From: Leguminivora glycinivorella
Lineage: Eukaryota > Arthropoda > Insecta > Lepidoptera > Tortricidae
Assembly (NCBI RefSeq): GCF_023078275.1
Contig: NC_062980.1
Coordinates: forward strand, 7,141,783-7,205,782
DNA: 64,000 nt
Direction: 5' to 3'
Under the pieces are notes generated by a model. That model saw nothing but the letters and a program-made list of their open reading frames with translations. It made no database searches and was not told where the DNA came from. Positions 10,236-21,462 of the stretch are shown piece by piece. Each line of letters opens with the position of its first letter. Position 1 is the first letter of the stretch. Made by a program: the position numbers and the translations under genes.

Positions 10236-11256
10236 AGAACAAAATTGAAAATTATTATACATGTGCGGTAAAGAGGAAATTTAAAACAGGTGGCGATTAA
10301 TTAAAACAAGGGAGGGAGTTTTTTCAATCGACACGACTTGCGAATAACCTCTTTGGTCGTGCATTGTACAACGTTTTACAGTAGGTACCTACATATAACA
10401 CTTTAACGTTTTGAAATAGGCAAGTAACGTACTTACTTTGCGACCAAGGTCAGAAAAGTAGCGCCATTATATCTTTACCTTCATTGAACACTTTTACTGG
10501 AATGAAAAAAATACGGAATTCGGAACATAACATAAATTTGCTTGACCTCATATGTATAACATTTTATCTTTAACACAAGACTTCATGAGCTTACCGTGGG
10601 ACTCAGTCAATCTGTGTAAGAATGTCCTAAAATATTTATTTATTTTATTTGTCTTTCCCATCACGGAACAATGGTATTCCGGACATTTGGGAGGCGTGCG
10701 CGGGGCCGAAGCCAACGCGTAGAGGCCCTTCCGACACTTTAATGAAATGTAAGGGGTACACCGAGCGTATGTTGCCCTTGCCCGTATCATGGGACACACG
10801 CAGAGGCAACACCCGCCAGGGTGTAAGGACTATTTGAGAGTTAATGGAATCTAAAATGAACTGGGCTATTTTGATGAAAGTGATGGACTAAATACTGGGC
10901 TATGGATAAAAAACCGGACGCCTGCCTAATAAAACGGTATCCAATTTTATTTCCGGCAGACGGTAACTCGTCCCGTTATTTTATTTATCATTATTTTGCC
11001 CTCAGAAATGCGTAGTTAAAATCTTTTGGTTTCCTCATGTTATACTACTGTGTATACCTAATTGTTCATATTGTGACCAAAATGAAGGTTTTTGCTCTTA
11101 TATGTTGCATGTAACCTTACATGGTTCTCACGAGCTAGTATACCTAATAGATAGAAAGACCTTCACATTCAAACACGAGATGAACGCCTACAGAATAATA
11201 ATTCATCCTTTCACGCATATTTCCTTCAAACAATAAAAGTGTGATAAAAGTGAAAT
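10236..11256. other. Unassigned; GC-richer island at 10660-10820
   Basis: The block from ACAATGGTATTCCGGACATT to CACCCGCCAGGGTGTAAGGA is more GC-rich than its surroundings and may belong to a repeat or an old LINE. Open frames on both strands cover it (62 and 83 codons) and neither is recognisable. The rest is plain AT-rich sequence. Confidence 0.35.
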
Positions 11257-11622
11257 ATGTATTATTTCTCGAGAAAAATTGTAGTTTCATCAAAATGGCC
11301 ACATTTGTCGTATGATCCCTGGCTTACGCGCGCGAGCACTCGACACGGGGTAAAAGGACAGAACTTTGCACTGAGGAATACCAAGGATTTTTACTGTGAT
11401 GAACAAGTTTTCCTTTATGATATTTGTTGGTATACTTTGGAAACTTGTCGCATGCGAGCGGTGTTTGCTGAAAGGTTTCATGCTGAAGTTTTTATTCGCT
11501 TAAGTGCAGAGTGTGCAGACGCATCGTTCGAAAATATCGGAATTCAATTCAAACTTATTTATAATTTTAGTTTCCAAGTGACATTATTTGACAATGAACG
11601 GCCAGCAATATTTTTGTCATAG
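11257..11622 (+). CDS. Unrecognised 121-codon open frame
   Basis: An ATG-initiated frame of 121 codons without low-complexity sequence. The peptide has scattered cysteines and ordinary composition but no motif, signal peptide or membrane segment I can identify, and no flanking exon is evident. At this AT content a frame of this length by chance is uncommon but not rare. I list it as the longest non-repetitive frame in the window, with low confidence that it is a gene. Confidence 0.12.
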   Translation: MYYFSRKIVVSSKWPHLSYDPWLTRASTRHGVKGQNFALRNTKDFYCDEQVFLYDICWYTLETCRMRAVFAERFHAEVFIRLSAECADASFENIGIQFKLIYNFSFQVTLFDNERPAIFLS

Positions 11623-11666
11623 GCCTGCTGACCGTTTATTTTAATTAACAGCGGTAAGAAGGTACA

Positions 11667-11838
11667 GCGGGGAGAATCCCTAATTGTAACTGATCCATTT
11701 TTTCCATTATTACACTATTAAGTTGAGTTCCAAATATATCCACCGAACACGAGTGCCATATAGAACCAGTGGACACTCTAATTAATAAAACAAACATTGT
11801 AAAACATGGACAAAAATAGATCAGTTACATTTGCCCCA
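11667..11838. mobile_element. Probable MITE with imperfect inverted repeats
   Basis: Left side AATTGTAACTGATCCATTTT is mirrored by GATCAGTTACATTTGCCCC on the right, giving imperfect arms of about 25-30 bp. The motif GTAACTGATCTATTTGC recurs at 26570, which supports a dispersed family. No target duplication could be set. Confidence 0.4.
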
Positions 11839-13787
11839 GTTACATCTGTACCTTAAGCAAGTTTTTATAAAAATCAGATTTTTATGTACATTTCTGTTGT
11901 TTAGGAAAAACGCGTGCTGACATTCTCAGTTGTTTTTCTACGTTTTCTTTTGTTATTGTTTCAATATTGAGAAAGTTCGGATAAACACTTGACTTTTTCC
12001 AAAAAATGTTGCAGTTGAAGCTACAAAAAATTATTCTTTCTTTTTTTGTTACTTATAGTAACAGACAGAAGAACGTGTAAGTAACGTAGGTACTAAAGGC
12101 ATTTTGCTCGCTGATTTACGTTGCCCTCACGTAACTGCTAATGATAACTTACGGCTCAGAGATCATAAACTACGTGTTAGGCCCATGCGCGGAATGAGGA
12201 TGGAGGCCGGTCTTATTATGTTCTATGGGAAAAAAGGTCTTTATACTGAGCTTGGCCATTTTGGTTTCAATTTGACTATAGGCTCAGTCAGATTACCCTG
12301 TATCATTTATTAGTATTACTTAAATTGCTTTACATAGGTACTTAGTAATCATTAATTTATTCATTCATTTGTACATCAAAATCATAGGAATGGTAGTGTT
12401 GCCAGAGACATCGTACCCAGGATTTTTGTGGCGTTTCCCCACTCTGTATATCTAATCTAAGCTTTGCTTTTAACGTTCACGATAGAATGCAATCAAATTG
12501 CATACTCTATAAAACGCAACAATACATTTTTCAGCGGGCGTCCTTGGGGGCAGCCGCGCCTTTTAGGCATCATTCCAGTTGGTTGCAAATTGCAAAGCAC
12601 AGGCGATATAGACTTATGCGAACCAGTCAAAAAGCTCTTTGAGATTACTTATTAAAGTGGTGGGTTCCAATTCAATATAATACATATTTTAGAGTATGGA
12701 TATTGACCTCCTCGTAGCTAGAACCCCTAGGCGATTTGTATGGCACTTGGAATTCCAACGCCTCGCCTCACCCCTCGATCTCAAAATCGTTGCTCGGTTG
12801 TCTGTACTTCTAATACCCTAGACTTGGGCCCTGTGGTGAGGTGGGAAAATCCGGCCCTCTGATTTTGCCAGTTTTTTTTTAGATTCCAACTTCACAGACG
12901 TCTGATTACGCTGGTTGATACAACTTCCAAGCACTCCCGAAGCAATTGGAACAACTCGACTCTAAAGGCATTGTGATGCTTTACATTGATTTAGATTCCA
13001 ACGTTTAATGGATTAATCCGAGACTACACATTAGGCGTTAGTCGCGTATTAGTAAAACGTATTTATGGTCGGTTTATCGCTTAATCACTTAACAGCGAAC
13101 GTGACTGAGCGTTGACATAAACACAGTAAAGGAAGGGAAGTCAGGAAATTAAAAGGAAACAAAATAAATGACTCGCCACGTGAAACTTATGGCTATAGAT
13201 ATGGTCATCGCGCGGGTTTTTACGTTTTTAGACGACTGTCCAAAATAGAAGTGTATTATCCTTATTAGTCTTATTACTTTCTCATTTTATCCTTTGCATG
13301 TCAGATCCTACACATAACGAGCATCAAACAAAAAAAAAAGACAGATGCTGTACAAAGTCACTATTTCTACACAATACAGGCTTATTTATTTCGTCAACTG
13401 CAATAATTTACGGGTTGCATAATAATATAGGTCATTCATTTTACCTGAGCAACTTTTAGAGCTCCGACATCTCGAGGGATTACATTGTAATATATTTCAT
13501 ATATTTCGCTTGTTCTAATTTTTCTACGAGAAAATAATATATTTGTGTTTTTGGGTCGGAAAGTTATTGTTACTTTCAAGGATTGTCATTTCGTCTAGGC
13601 CGCTTATACTAGCCGTACTCATTGTCAGTCCTAAAGGTTGCATGTCACCATGATATCCACTCACGTTTCCAGAGAAAATTAAATTGAATGAAAGTAAAGA
13701 CCATATTTTCAGTGACCTCACAATGTCATATACATTCTGTAAATAACTTGTCGCGTCAGACAGTGTAGTGACTCCTTTATGGGAGTC
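11839..13787. other. Unassigned stretch
   Basis: No gene I can support. A possible acceptor (ATACATTTTTCAG at about 12521-12533) precedes an open stretch to a TAA at 12652, but the peptide is unrecognised and I do not call an exon. The rest is unremarkable. Confidence 0.3.
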
Positions 13788-14330
13788 ACTTCTGTATTAC
13801 GGGAACATTTAACCTTTGTTTACCTTGGGTAGTGTTTCTATTGGCTATAGGTATGGATGTGGTTTATGGGGTCACGTTCCCTACATACTTATTTAGGTCA
13901 CTTTACGCAAATAAAACCGGTGTAAACTGAACCACTTTTGTTTTAACCGTAGGTATGTAATTCTCTTACTCTTATAAATTTACAGACCGCGGGTGGAAAA
14001 TAACTTTCTAAAATCCACGATTGATACCATGCTAAAGGTACTGTAGATCTCTTCAGTGTTACGGTAACATTTAACCTTCGTTTACCCTGGGTAGTATTTG
14101 TATTGTGTATAGATATGCATGTGGTATATGGGGTCGCGATCCCTACATATTTAGGTCACTTTACGCGAATAAAACCGGTGTAAAGTCAACCGGTATTTGT
14201 TTTCGTCGTAACCTGTCACATAACGTACATTTACTGACCACGGGTGGATGTGACATAACTATAAACTACACACTATTGATACTGGATGAGAGGCACATAG
14301 ATTTGAATGCTGAAAAAGAAAGCAAGTAAA
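13788..14330. repeat. Diverged 262-bp direct repeat, two units
   Basis: AACATTTAACCTTTGTTTAC at 13804 recurs as AACATTTAACCTTCGTTTAC at 14066, a 262-bp offset. Similar order follows in both units: GGTAGT, ATGTGGT, CCCTACATA, TTTAGGTCACTTTACGC and AATAAAACCGGTGTAAA. Identity is visibly below 90 percent with several indels, so the duplication is old. Confidence 0.75.
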
Positions 14331-14673
14331 TATTTTACAAGCAAGAAAGCAAGTATTTTTGTAGGAGGTAGGGCATAGTGAATGATATTCATTCCGCTTT
14401 GTGTGGTAGGGCACAGCACAGCGGATATCGTCTCGCTCGAATCTAGAGCAGAGCCCAACTGGGGTAGTACCTCCGCCTTACAGAAGACCGCAGCCAAATA
14501 GCACTAGACCCTACTCATAGTGTTGTGTTCCTGCCGGTGAGTAAGGCTGCCTGAGCTCAACGAGGGTGCGGTGTGCTGATGACGGGAGGACTTACGGAAC
14601 TAACTTGTTCCGTCTATTGTCCTTTGAGTCGTCGGCAACCCGAACCCTCCTTAGAACTTGTGCACTCCTTTTT
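14331..14673. other. Unassigned, moderately GC-rich
   Basis: Contains GGTAGGGCATAGTGAATGAT and GGTAGGGCACAGCACAGCGG, a common lepidopteran repeat type. No reading frame worth calling. Confidence 0.4.
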
Positions 14674-15226
14674 AGGGTTCCGTAGTCAACTAGGAACCCT
14701 TATAGTTTCGCCATGTCTGTCTGTCCGTCCGTCCGTCCGTCCGCGGATAATCTCAGTAACCGTTAGCACTAGAAAGCTGAAATTTGGTACCAATATGTAT
14801 ATCAATCACGCCAACAAAGTGCAAAAATTAAAAAATGGATAAAAATGTTTTATTAGGGTACCCCCCCTACATGTAAAGTGGGGGCGGATTTTTTTTTTCA
14901 TTCCAACCCCAACGTGTGATATATTGTTGGATAGGTATTTAAAAATAAATAAGGGTTTACTAAGATCGTTTTCTGATAATATTAATATTTTCGGAAATAA
15001 TCGCTCCTAAAGGAAAAAAAAGTGCGTCCCCCCCCTCTAACTTTTGAAAAAATAATAAAAAATAAATTGTTTAAAAAATATGAAAAAAATCACAAAAATA
15101 GAACTTTATAAAGACTTTCTAGGAAAATTGTTTTGAACTTGATAGGTTTAGTAGTTTTTGAGAAAAATACGGAAAACTACGGAACCCTACACTGAGCGTG
15201 GCCCGACACGCTCTTGGCCGGTTTTT
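14674..15226 (+). repeat. Dispersed repeat, family B, full-length copy
   Basis: Starts AGGGTTCCGTAGTCAACTAG and ends GCCCGACACGCTCTTGGCCG then GTTTTT. It includes a CTGTCCGTCCGTCCGTCCGT tract. It is the best-preserved copy in the window, and its 3' part takes part in a tandem duplication. Confidence 0.9.
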
Positions 15227-15566
15227 GCTGTGTACTTAACACAGCAAGAGGGAATGTACAAGTTTCTAATGGGGTGGCAACGCGCATGTGACACTGTTTG
15301 AGTTGCAGGCGTCCATAGGTTCCGGTGACCGCTTTACATCAGGCGAAATTGTTTTGAACTTGATAGGTTTAGTAGTTTTTGAGAAAAATACGGAAAACTA
15401 CGGAACCCTACACTGAGCGTGGCCCGACACGCTCTTGGCCGGTTTTTGCTGTGTACTTAACACAGCAAGAGGGAATGTACAAGTTTCTAATGGGAAGAAA
15501 AGGCGCATGTGACACTGTTTGAGTTGCAGGCGTCCATAGGTTCCGGTGACCGCTTTACATCAGGCG
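15125..15566. repeat. 221-bp tandem duplication, two units
   Basis: ATTGTTTTGAACTTGATAGG occurs at 15127 and 15348, and TTACATCAGGCG ends both units (15345 and 15566). Each unit joins the 3' end of family B to a second repeat (ACAAGTTTCTAATGGG through GCAGGCGTCCATAGG). That second repeat also occurs inverted at 50159-50284. The units are nearly identical apart from GGGTGGCAAC versus GAAGAAAAG at about 15272 and 15493. A recent duplication. Confidence 0.9.
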
Positions 15567-16066
15567 GGCCGTATGCTTGTTTGCCATCGACGTAGTATAA
15601 AAAAAAAAATGCAGAGAAGTTCTGGATTTATTCAATAGCGAATTTAATTTCATTTGACTTGCACATCAAAGATTCAAATTTTGAGAAAAAAATGACGCTT
15701 TTTTTTATCGTGTTTTTATCTCAGAGGTCGCGATTTTTTAAAACATTGTGTCCCATATTTTTATCTGCTACGTTTTCCTTCATTATTTGCGACTTTGCTT
15801 TACACCCGCTCCGGCTAATAATTGTGGAGTGGCCCTTGAAACTCTAGATAGATAATTGGATCCGATTAAGTTTGAGTCAAGACCCCTTTGCGAAGATTTT
15901 GAATAGATTAGATAAGTATTAACAAAGCTCCCGGTGGGCAATAATTGAAAAACGTTTCCACTCAAAAATGTAATGAATGTGCAGGTCCGCAGACATGTTG
16001 AAGGGCGATCATGCAAGTGCTAAAGTATGAGCCGACAATTGTTTAAAGCAAACAACAATGAAATAA
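15567..16066. other. Unassigned AT-rich stretch
   Basis: No gene or element recognised. Confidence 0.4.
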
Positions 16067-16267
16067 GGGATTATATTAGGTAGCATCCTCAGAAAACCTG
16101 ATACCCACCTATCCAAAATGGCCCTCACCTGGAATATACCCGCAAAGCGGAAACCATGCCGCCCTAAATCGACTTGGCGTCGTTCGGTTCAGCAGGAGCT
16201 CAGGGTGCTAGGCATGTGGGAGGAGGTTACCCAAACTACCAAAGACCGGAGTAAATGTAAAAGGTAA
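16067..16267 (+). pseudogene. RTE-like LINE reverse transcriptase, C-terminal fragment
   Basis: The frame GGG...AGG-TAA has no ATG start of its own and encodes 66 residues ending in a stop. It includes SILRKPDTHLSKMALTW, then NIPAKRKPCRPKSTWRRSVQ, then ELRVLGMWEEVTQTTKDR. This is the familiar C-terminal pattern of RTE-clade non-LTR retrotransposon polymerases: (G)H(V/I)LRKP, AL.WNP.GKR..GRPK.TWRR, and a W-E-V helix ending shortly before the stop. An in-frame TAA immediately upstream (16064-16066) and loss of the endonuclease and catalytic RT domains make it a 5'-truncated dead copy. GATGCAAAGAAGAAGATTAG just downstream is where such LINEs end in a simple tail. Confidence 0.8.
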
Positions 16268-16349
16268 TAGGATGCAAAGAAGAAGATTAGGTAGTATTTC
16301 CCAGGGGTGCTTTTACTGAGAAGCATGGTAATACAATCATTGCAACAAC

Positions 16350-16500
16350 ACCGACAAAGAAACACCGTTGACCGCGAACGATAGTAAAGGATTCGAAACG
16401 TCGTTGTATTGTAAATTTTGTATACATATGATATAATCCATAGATTTATATTATGAGTAACTATCTCGCTATATAAAATACCCGTTACGACGTTTCTCAC
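16350..16500 (+). repeat. Diverged relative of the 59.5-kb MITE
   Basis: ACACCGTTGACCGCGAACGA, then GATATAATCCATAG and ATTATGAGTAACTATCTCGC, parallel GCACCGTTGACCACGAAGG and CATGAGTAATTATCTCGC around 59500-59611. It is heavily mutated. Confidence 0.5.
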
Positions 16501-17067
16501 AAATGTTTTCTTTTTCTTTTTATACGATGCGTAACACATGTATTCGTTTATTTTACATGATGCATTTGCACGTACTATGTATGGAGAATGCATGGAGAAA
16601 TTTTAATGAATTCATTGATAAATTCGCCATGCACTTTTGCAGCTGATAGTACATAAAAGCGATATTTACATTACTTTTTAATTTACTGTCTGTGGTTTTG
16701 ATTTAGTTTACTGTATCTATAGGAATGATTGTATATGTCTGTGCACGTGGCCATGATAAACGGCTTTGTGAAGTGATCTTTCTTTGTGAAAATTTAATGA
16801 AATTTAACAAAATTGATTTTTTGCCAATAAAAGAAGCTGCCTTGTCCTTTATTGCGAAACGCTCTAGTCGTATCGAGATTTGATCACACTATCGTTTATA
16901 AATCGTAGCGTTTCCTCACGAAAGATATGGGTAGTAAGCAGATTCGGATTTAAATCTACACCCGTTAGGCCTAATCTAGGGAGGTTAATAAATTTATTGG
17001 TGATCCCTCTTCGGGTTTCGAATATTAAGTGGTATATATCAAGTGCCTATGACCTCTCTCCTTAAAT
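16501..17067. other. Unassigned; fragment shared with 24.4 kb
   Basis: 16586-16650 (GAAATTTTAATGAATTCATT ... TTCGCCATGCACTTTTGCAG) is the reverse complement of part of the mini-element at 24385-24459. No gene seen. Confidence 0.4.
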
Positions 17068-17202
17068 CCAGGGGGCCGATTTTTGAGTCTCACGCGTTTG
17101 AATTCAGAAAATTGTCACTGAAAATAATAAGCAAGTCACCGTATTCAACCTGTATTTTAGGGACAAAATCCCGTATGCGAGATTCAAAAATCGCCCCCCT
17201 GG
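17068..17202. mobile_element. Inverted-repeat MITE, CCAGGGGG ends
   Basis: Left end CCAGGGGGCCGATTTTTGAG is mirrored by CCAGGGGGGCGATTTTTGAA read inward from the right. The terminal repeat is about 27 bp with few mismatches. CAGGG-type ends occur in hAT elements, but I could not see a clean 8-bp duplication, so the superfamily is open. Confidence 0.6.
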
Positions 17203-17611
17203 CCTCATTGTACCTAAGCTTGGATTCTTTTCCGTGTAGTATCTTTCTTCAGTTCTAAACCAGTCTTTAAAATCAAGATACTGAAAACCATTACCAGCTA
17301 TACAGTATACTGAATTTACAAATTTACACTACAAATAATAGTAGGTACTTACCTACAACATATACTTCGTTACGCAAAGTAAGCTGTGGCAAAAGTTTGA
17401 TTGCAAACGAGTCCAGTTACGTAAAGTGCTCGCCAAATATAATATTTACGCTTCTGAAATTTAATTCAATACAGTATGGCGAAACTATACTTATTTTTGA
17501 CATTTACCGTACAAACAAATAAACATGGCGTCGGAAAACAAAAGAATGTGAGAGTTTTGCAGCGAATGTATTGAATTAGGTCCGCATTTTCGCGCTTCGT
17601 GTTTTGCGAGT
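17203..17611. other. Unassigned AT-rich stretch
   Basis: No gene or element recognised. Confidence 0.4.
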
Positions 17612-18564
17612 TAGGGTCAATCCTCCAGTGAATGAACCCCCCCCCAGTGAATGAACAAAATTACGTTTTTTGGCTAAAATAAGAAATACAATTATTTCTA
17701 CCATTTGACGTATTTTTTCTCTTATTGGCAACTCTGTTTTCTATGCAATTATAATGCATGCAATAAATATTTTCGTCTAGTTTCAATATAGCCGACGATT
17801 GAAGTTCACGTGTTTCTGTTTTTGAAGTTTTGTATGGAGAAATTAAATCCCCGGTAAGAACAGTACATGTTTGGAGCAACATTTAAAGTGTTCATTTGAT
17901 ATTTATGAGTAAAAACTTTTGTTATTTGGTTGAAATAAGTGTCAAACCTTTTAAAAATGTACACTTCAGTCCTTTATTCTGCGATTAATTCATTATTTTT
18001 TAGTGTTCCATTACTGACTTATCAAATGTTCTAAAACCAGTAAATGAACAGAGTGTTTATTTACTGGTATTGACTCAATTTAATTTTTTGTCTAAATTTA
18101 AATGTTAACGTGATAGTATTAAGCTTGTTTTTTGAAATACTGCTCATACAACTATTCTGATCCTTTCGGCCAGTATTGGAACACAAGTGTTCATACATAG
18201 GCATGAAAGATCTAGTGACGAATGAACTATGGAAATTATGCTTTGTTCATTTACTAGATTTCGACTAATTCTATGTATGAACAGCATAACGACAAATATA
18301 TTTTCATACATTGTGTAAGTTCCAATTCGATAAAATCCTTTTTTTTTCTTTATATTATTCATTAACAAGTTTTTGAGTTATTGGGACAATTCATGCTATT
18401 TGTATATTCTATTTTGGGTCAATATGGACGGAAAAAAAGATATGAACGCTTTTGCTATACTCAAAAAGACCTAGAAACTGCTTTAAATACTATTATGAAC
18501 GGTTCAATGACACTAAAAAATAGCTAGTATACAGTTTAATATTCCGAAATCGACACTTCATAAT

Positions 18565-18750
18565 ATGCTGAAAAGCAACAAAAAGAAGAAGAACAAACAA
18601 CAAGACAGAAAAAGAAGTGATAATGCAGAACTACGGAAGAGAAAATTAGAAAATAAAAAAGAAACACAGTTTAAAAAAGACAAGGTGGCATCTGGTCAGC
18701 CCAAACCAAAGAAACTTTGCAATAACCTAACCACAAAATTAAAATTTTGA
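18565..18750 (+). pseudogene. Lys-rich transposon-borne frame, interrupted
   Basis: ATG-initiated, 61 codons as read. The peptide is very basic (NKKKKNKQQDRKRSDNAELR, then KRKLENKKETQFKKDK) and I know no precise family. The last residues (after about 18727) already lie in the inserted family C repeat. Just past that insertion, at 19031-19070, a short open stretch (KETQATVMIDEDII, then stop) runs up to the next insertion. The original frame may therefore have been split by two insertions. A nucleic-acid-binding role is a guess from charge alone. Confidence 0.35.
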
Positions 18751-18898
18751 AAAAACCCCCGACCGCGACCTAGTGGACCGATTTTCATGAAACATGGCTA
18801 AGAACACTCCCGACTAACACAGCTTTCAAATAAAAAAAACTAAATCGAAATCGGTTCATCCGTTCAGGAGCTACGATGCCACAGACACACACACACAT

Positions 18899-18970
<72 letters not shown>

Positions 18971-19031
18971 GGACAGACAGACAGACACGTCAAACTTATA
19001 ACACCCCGTCGTTTTTGCGTCGGGGGTTAAA
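18728..19031 (-). repeat. Dispersed repeat, family C, nested, expanded (GACA)n
   Basis: Starts near ACCACAAAATTAAAATTTTG and ends CGTCGTTTTTGCGTCGGGGG then TTA, the reverse complement of 7837-8053. The tract at about 18898-18985 is some 20 units of GACA and is much longer than in the other copies. Confidence 0.85.
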
Positions 19032-19070
19032 AAAGAAACTCAAGCAACGGTCATGATTGATGAAGACATA

Positions 19071-19470
19071 ATATAAGGTGCTAACAAATTTGTCACGGAT
19101 ATTTTAAGGGACGTTAATGAACATCAAAACAATGAACTTTCACTAGAAATTACTGAAAAAAATGTTTTTTTTTTGTTTTCATACCTTTAACAAAAAAATT
19201 TATTTTAATTTATTTTCTAAGTAACCATCCTCTGTAATGTAATTGCCTGTCAGGATGTTTAACAGTGTCTCTCATGTCACGTTAACAGTGTCTAGAGAGG
19301 TCTCATTTAATAATTTTATTAACGGGGTGTTTTAACATAGCATATTTGTTTCCTAGTTTTCTCTAAAAAAACATAACAAAACCTATGATGTTTCATACAT
19401 AAATATACTCCAGGAGCGGAGTACTATCAGCCGTAAAAATATCCGTGACTAATTTGTTAGCACCTTATAT
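19071..19470. mobile_element. Nested MITE with roughly 34-bp inverted repeats
   Basis: ATATAAGGTGCTAACAAATT at the left end is matched exactly by the reverse complement of the right end (CACCTTATAT at 19461-19470). The match continues with one mismatch through GTCACGGATATTTT. The 400-bp interior is AT-rich and non-coding. It sits inside the 17614-19844 element, so it arrived later. The target is probably TA, but palindromic ends make the exact border ambiguous. Confidence 0.8.
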
Positions 19471-19846
19471 AGAGATAATATTACAATATTGTATATTTTA
19501 CTTACATTTTTGATCTCTTTAGCTTGTACTTAATCATAATGGTTAACGTAAGCATAATAAAATAATATGTTTCTATTTGTAAACAATGTTCATTCACTGG
19601 GTTTTACTGTGTTCATTCATTCGATTTTTTGTTCATTTACTAGGTTTTTGGTTATATTTTGATAAATGCTCGTATATCTCAAAAACTATTAAAATAATAA
19701 AAAAATCACTGAAACTATATTCTTGTTTATTAAATGAAGATTGAATACACTACATTAAATTATCATAAATATTAATAAATTTTGAAAAATGATTTTTCAA
19801 AAGTGAAAAATTTCTTAAGTGTTCATTCACTGGTGGTCTTACCCTA

Positions 19847-21090
19847 CGTTAGTGCAACTTTATGGTGAGCGGTTGACGTGCAATAAATATTGTGATGTAT
19901 CAATGTGGTAAAGTTATTTGAAGATAAGTTGGCCATTGGCAACGATTCTGACAGCCTCACTGGTGCAATAGTAGATAACATATCTAGGCTAGTAAAGTAA
20001 GAAATGTCTTATCTCAGATCACATATAATTGTCGGCGGGGGTCAACTGTGATCTGAGGTTTTCTTATTTTCTGGCAAAGTTGTGTATACTATATTTCTGT
20101 TTAATGGACCTGGGAAGCGGTAACTTCGTTTAGCCGGAAAGCGTCAAACTTCAGGCCGAATTTTGACGCTTTCCGGCACAGAAAATGTTATTTTGATCAA
20201 GACGCGAGGGTGTCTAACTTTTATCTCAATTAAATAAAGTAAATCAGTGTATTTTTCACTGTTGTAGTTGTAAATGTTTCCTTATGTTCTATCCACTGTT
20301 ACTCTAATAAATTGGTTTATTATTACTCGTACTTGCCTGTTCACAAACTCATTACAATGAGCTGGGTCCAAATCTCCGGTTTGTTCAAGACATAATTACT
20401 TATGGTGACACTGACAGGGGTTCACATTGCCCACGTCTCATATGAAAGTTAAGTTAAGGGCCGTTTAAGAGTTAGTCTTTTATACGAGCGTAGAGCGGCT
20501 CGATTCAAACCTTAATTTAAGTATATATTCTCTCTAGATAGGATATGAAATCATTACATATCACACTTATCTAATAAATTAAATTTGAATTTGTCAATTT
20601 AAGGAAAAACACGACCGTGTAAGTTTGTAACTTCGAAATGATATCCGCGCTAAAAAATACGTCGGATTTAACCCGCCTTTACGGTCACACATGTATTGAA
20701 AAACTATGCAAAGAAGTAATCGATGGAATCAGCTGTTACTTTGCGGAAATGTATGTTTTAATCAAAATCTAGAACACTACTTTGCTCGTGTTATAACTGA
20801 TTCGACGAACTGAACAGAACAACATAATTATGATTCCAATATTATTAAAGGTAATATCAGTTCATATCACGTGTTGGTCTATTTATAGGTATAGATCATT
20901 CCACACGTAACGGTTTACCTCAATAATTTACTCGTATCTTTTCAACAAACCATGCAATCAACATTTATTTACAATTTCTTTCTTTTCAAGTGGAGCGTCA
21001 AGTCGTTCAGTTGAAAAACATCTTATCAGCGCATTAGAAACTAGTCTAATGAGTGCGCTCAGAATTAGCCCAATCTCGGTTCTTGGACGA
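19847..21090. other. Unassigned apart from one strong hairpin
   Basis: No gene recognised in this 1.2-kb AT-rich stretch. The one clear structure is the hairpin at 20133-20177. Confidence 0.4.
20133..20177. repeat. Perfect 16-bp hairpin
   Basis: GCCGGAAAGCGTCAAA (20133-20148) is exactly complementary to TTTGACGCTTTCCGGC (20162-20177), with a 13-base loop. It may be the remnant ends of a small MITE or a foldback footprint. Confidence 0.85.
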
Positions 21091-21098
21091 CTTCCAGA

Positions 21099-21462
21099 TA
21101 GGGTTGCCAGATAGAATGAACCCACTATCAGGACAAAAGGTAAAATGTTTCAGGATTTTGTGACTTATTTCGGAAAAATAAAAAAAACAAAAAAAAAATA
21201 CAACATAGTGCCTTTGCCATGGCAGAGTTTAAAGATATTATTTTCGTTAACTGTATCAAATATGATAAATTGATAATATTTAACAGAATTTAATAAAGTT
21301 CTTGAGCTTGCTATGTTTAAGTACCTATATATTTAAAGAAATGGTCATTTCCTAACGACTTAGCAGCAACGTTTGGTTTTTTGTTTTTCGGGAAATTTTC
21401 CCTTTTCTCAAACATGGAAAAAAGAGGAGGATCCCGCCTATCTCGATCATCTGGCAACCCTG
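21099..21462. mobile_element. hAT-type MITE with perfect 8-bp target duplication
   Basis: Direct repeat CTTCCAGA flanks the element exactly (21091-21098 and 21463-21470). Inverted ends are TAGGGTTGCCAGAT on the left and CAGGGTTGCCAGAT read inward from the right. Length is 364 bp and the interior is AT-rich. The 8-bp duplication plus CAGGG-type ends is the classic hAT signature. No transposase frame; open frames crossing its right half are incidental. Confidence 0.85.

Larger units (their letters stand above)
17614..19844. mobile_element. 2.2-kb inverted-repeat transposon with two nested insertions
   Basis: Ends are GGGTCAATCCTCCAGTGAAT on the left and GGGTAAGACCACCAGTGAAT read inward from the right, both continuing GAAC. 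TA dinucleotides flank it (17612-17613 and 19845-19846). The terminal motif GTTCATTYACTRG recurs inside on both strands near 17641, 18040, 18245, 19587, 19610, 19629 and 19820, as expected for subterminal binding sites. The body is broken by a family C repeat (18728-19031) and a palindromic MITE (19071-19470). Without them it would be about 1.5 kb. A Lys-rich frame remains at 18565. Superfamily unknown; the TA target is compatible with mariner-type but the long motif-rich ends are not diagnostic. Confidence 0.6.

Noticed and set aside
12464..12655. Possible internal or terminal exon after TTTTTCAG at 12533
   Set aside because: No recognisable peptide, no paired donor or neighbouring exon; only a weak acceptor-like string.
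16350..16593. 134-codon minus-strand frame at 16189-16593
   Set aside because: Overlaps the RTE fragment and a decayed MITE; low-complexity, no similarity recognised.
18785..18988. 67-codon minus-strand frame rich in CLSV repeats
   Set aside because: Translation of the GACA/TGTC tract of the family C repeat.
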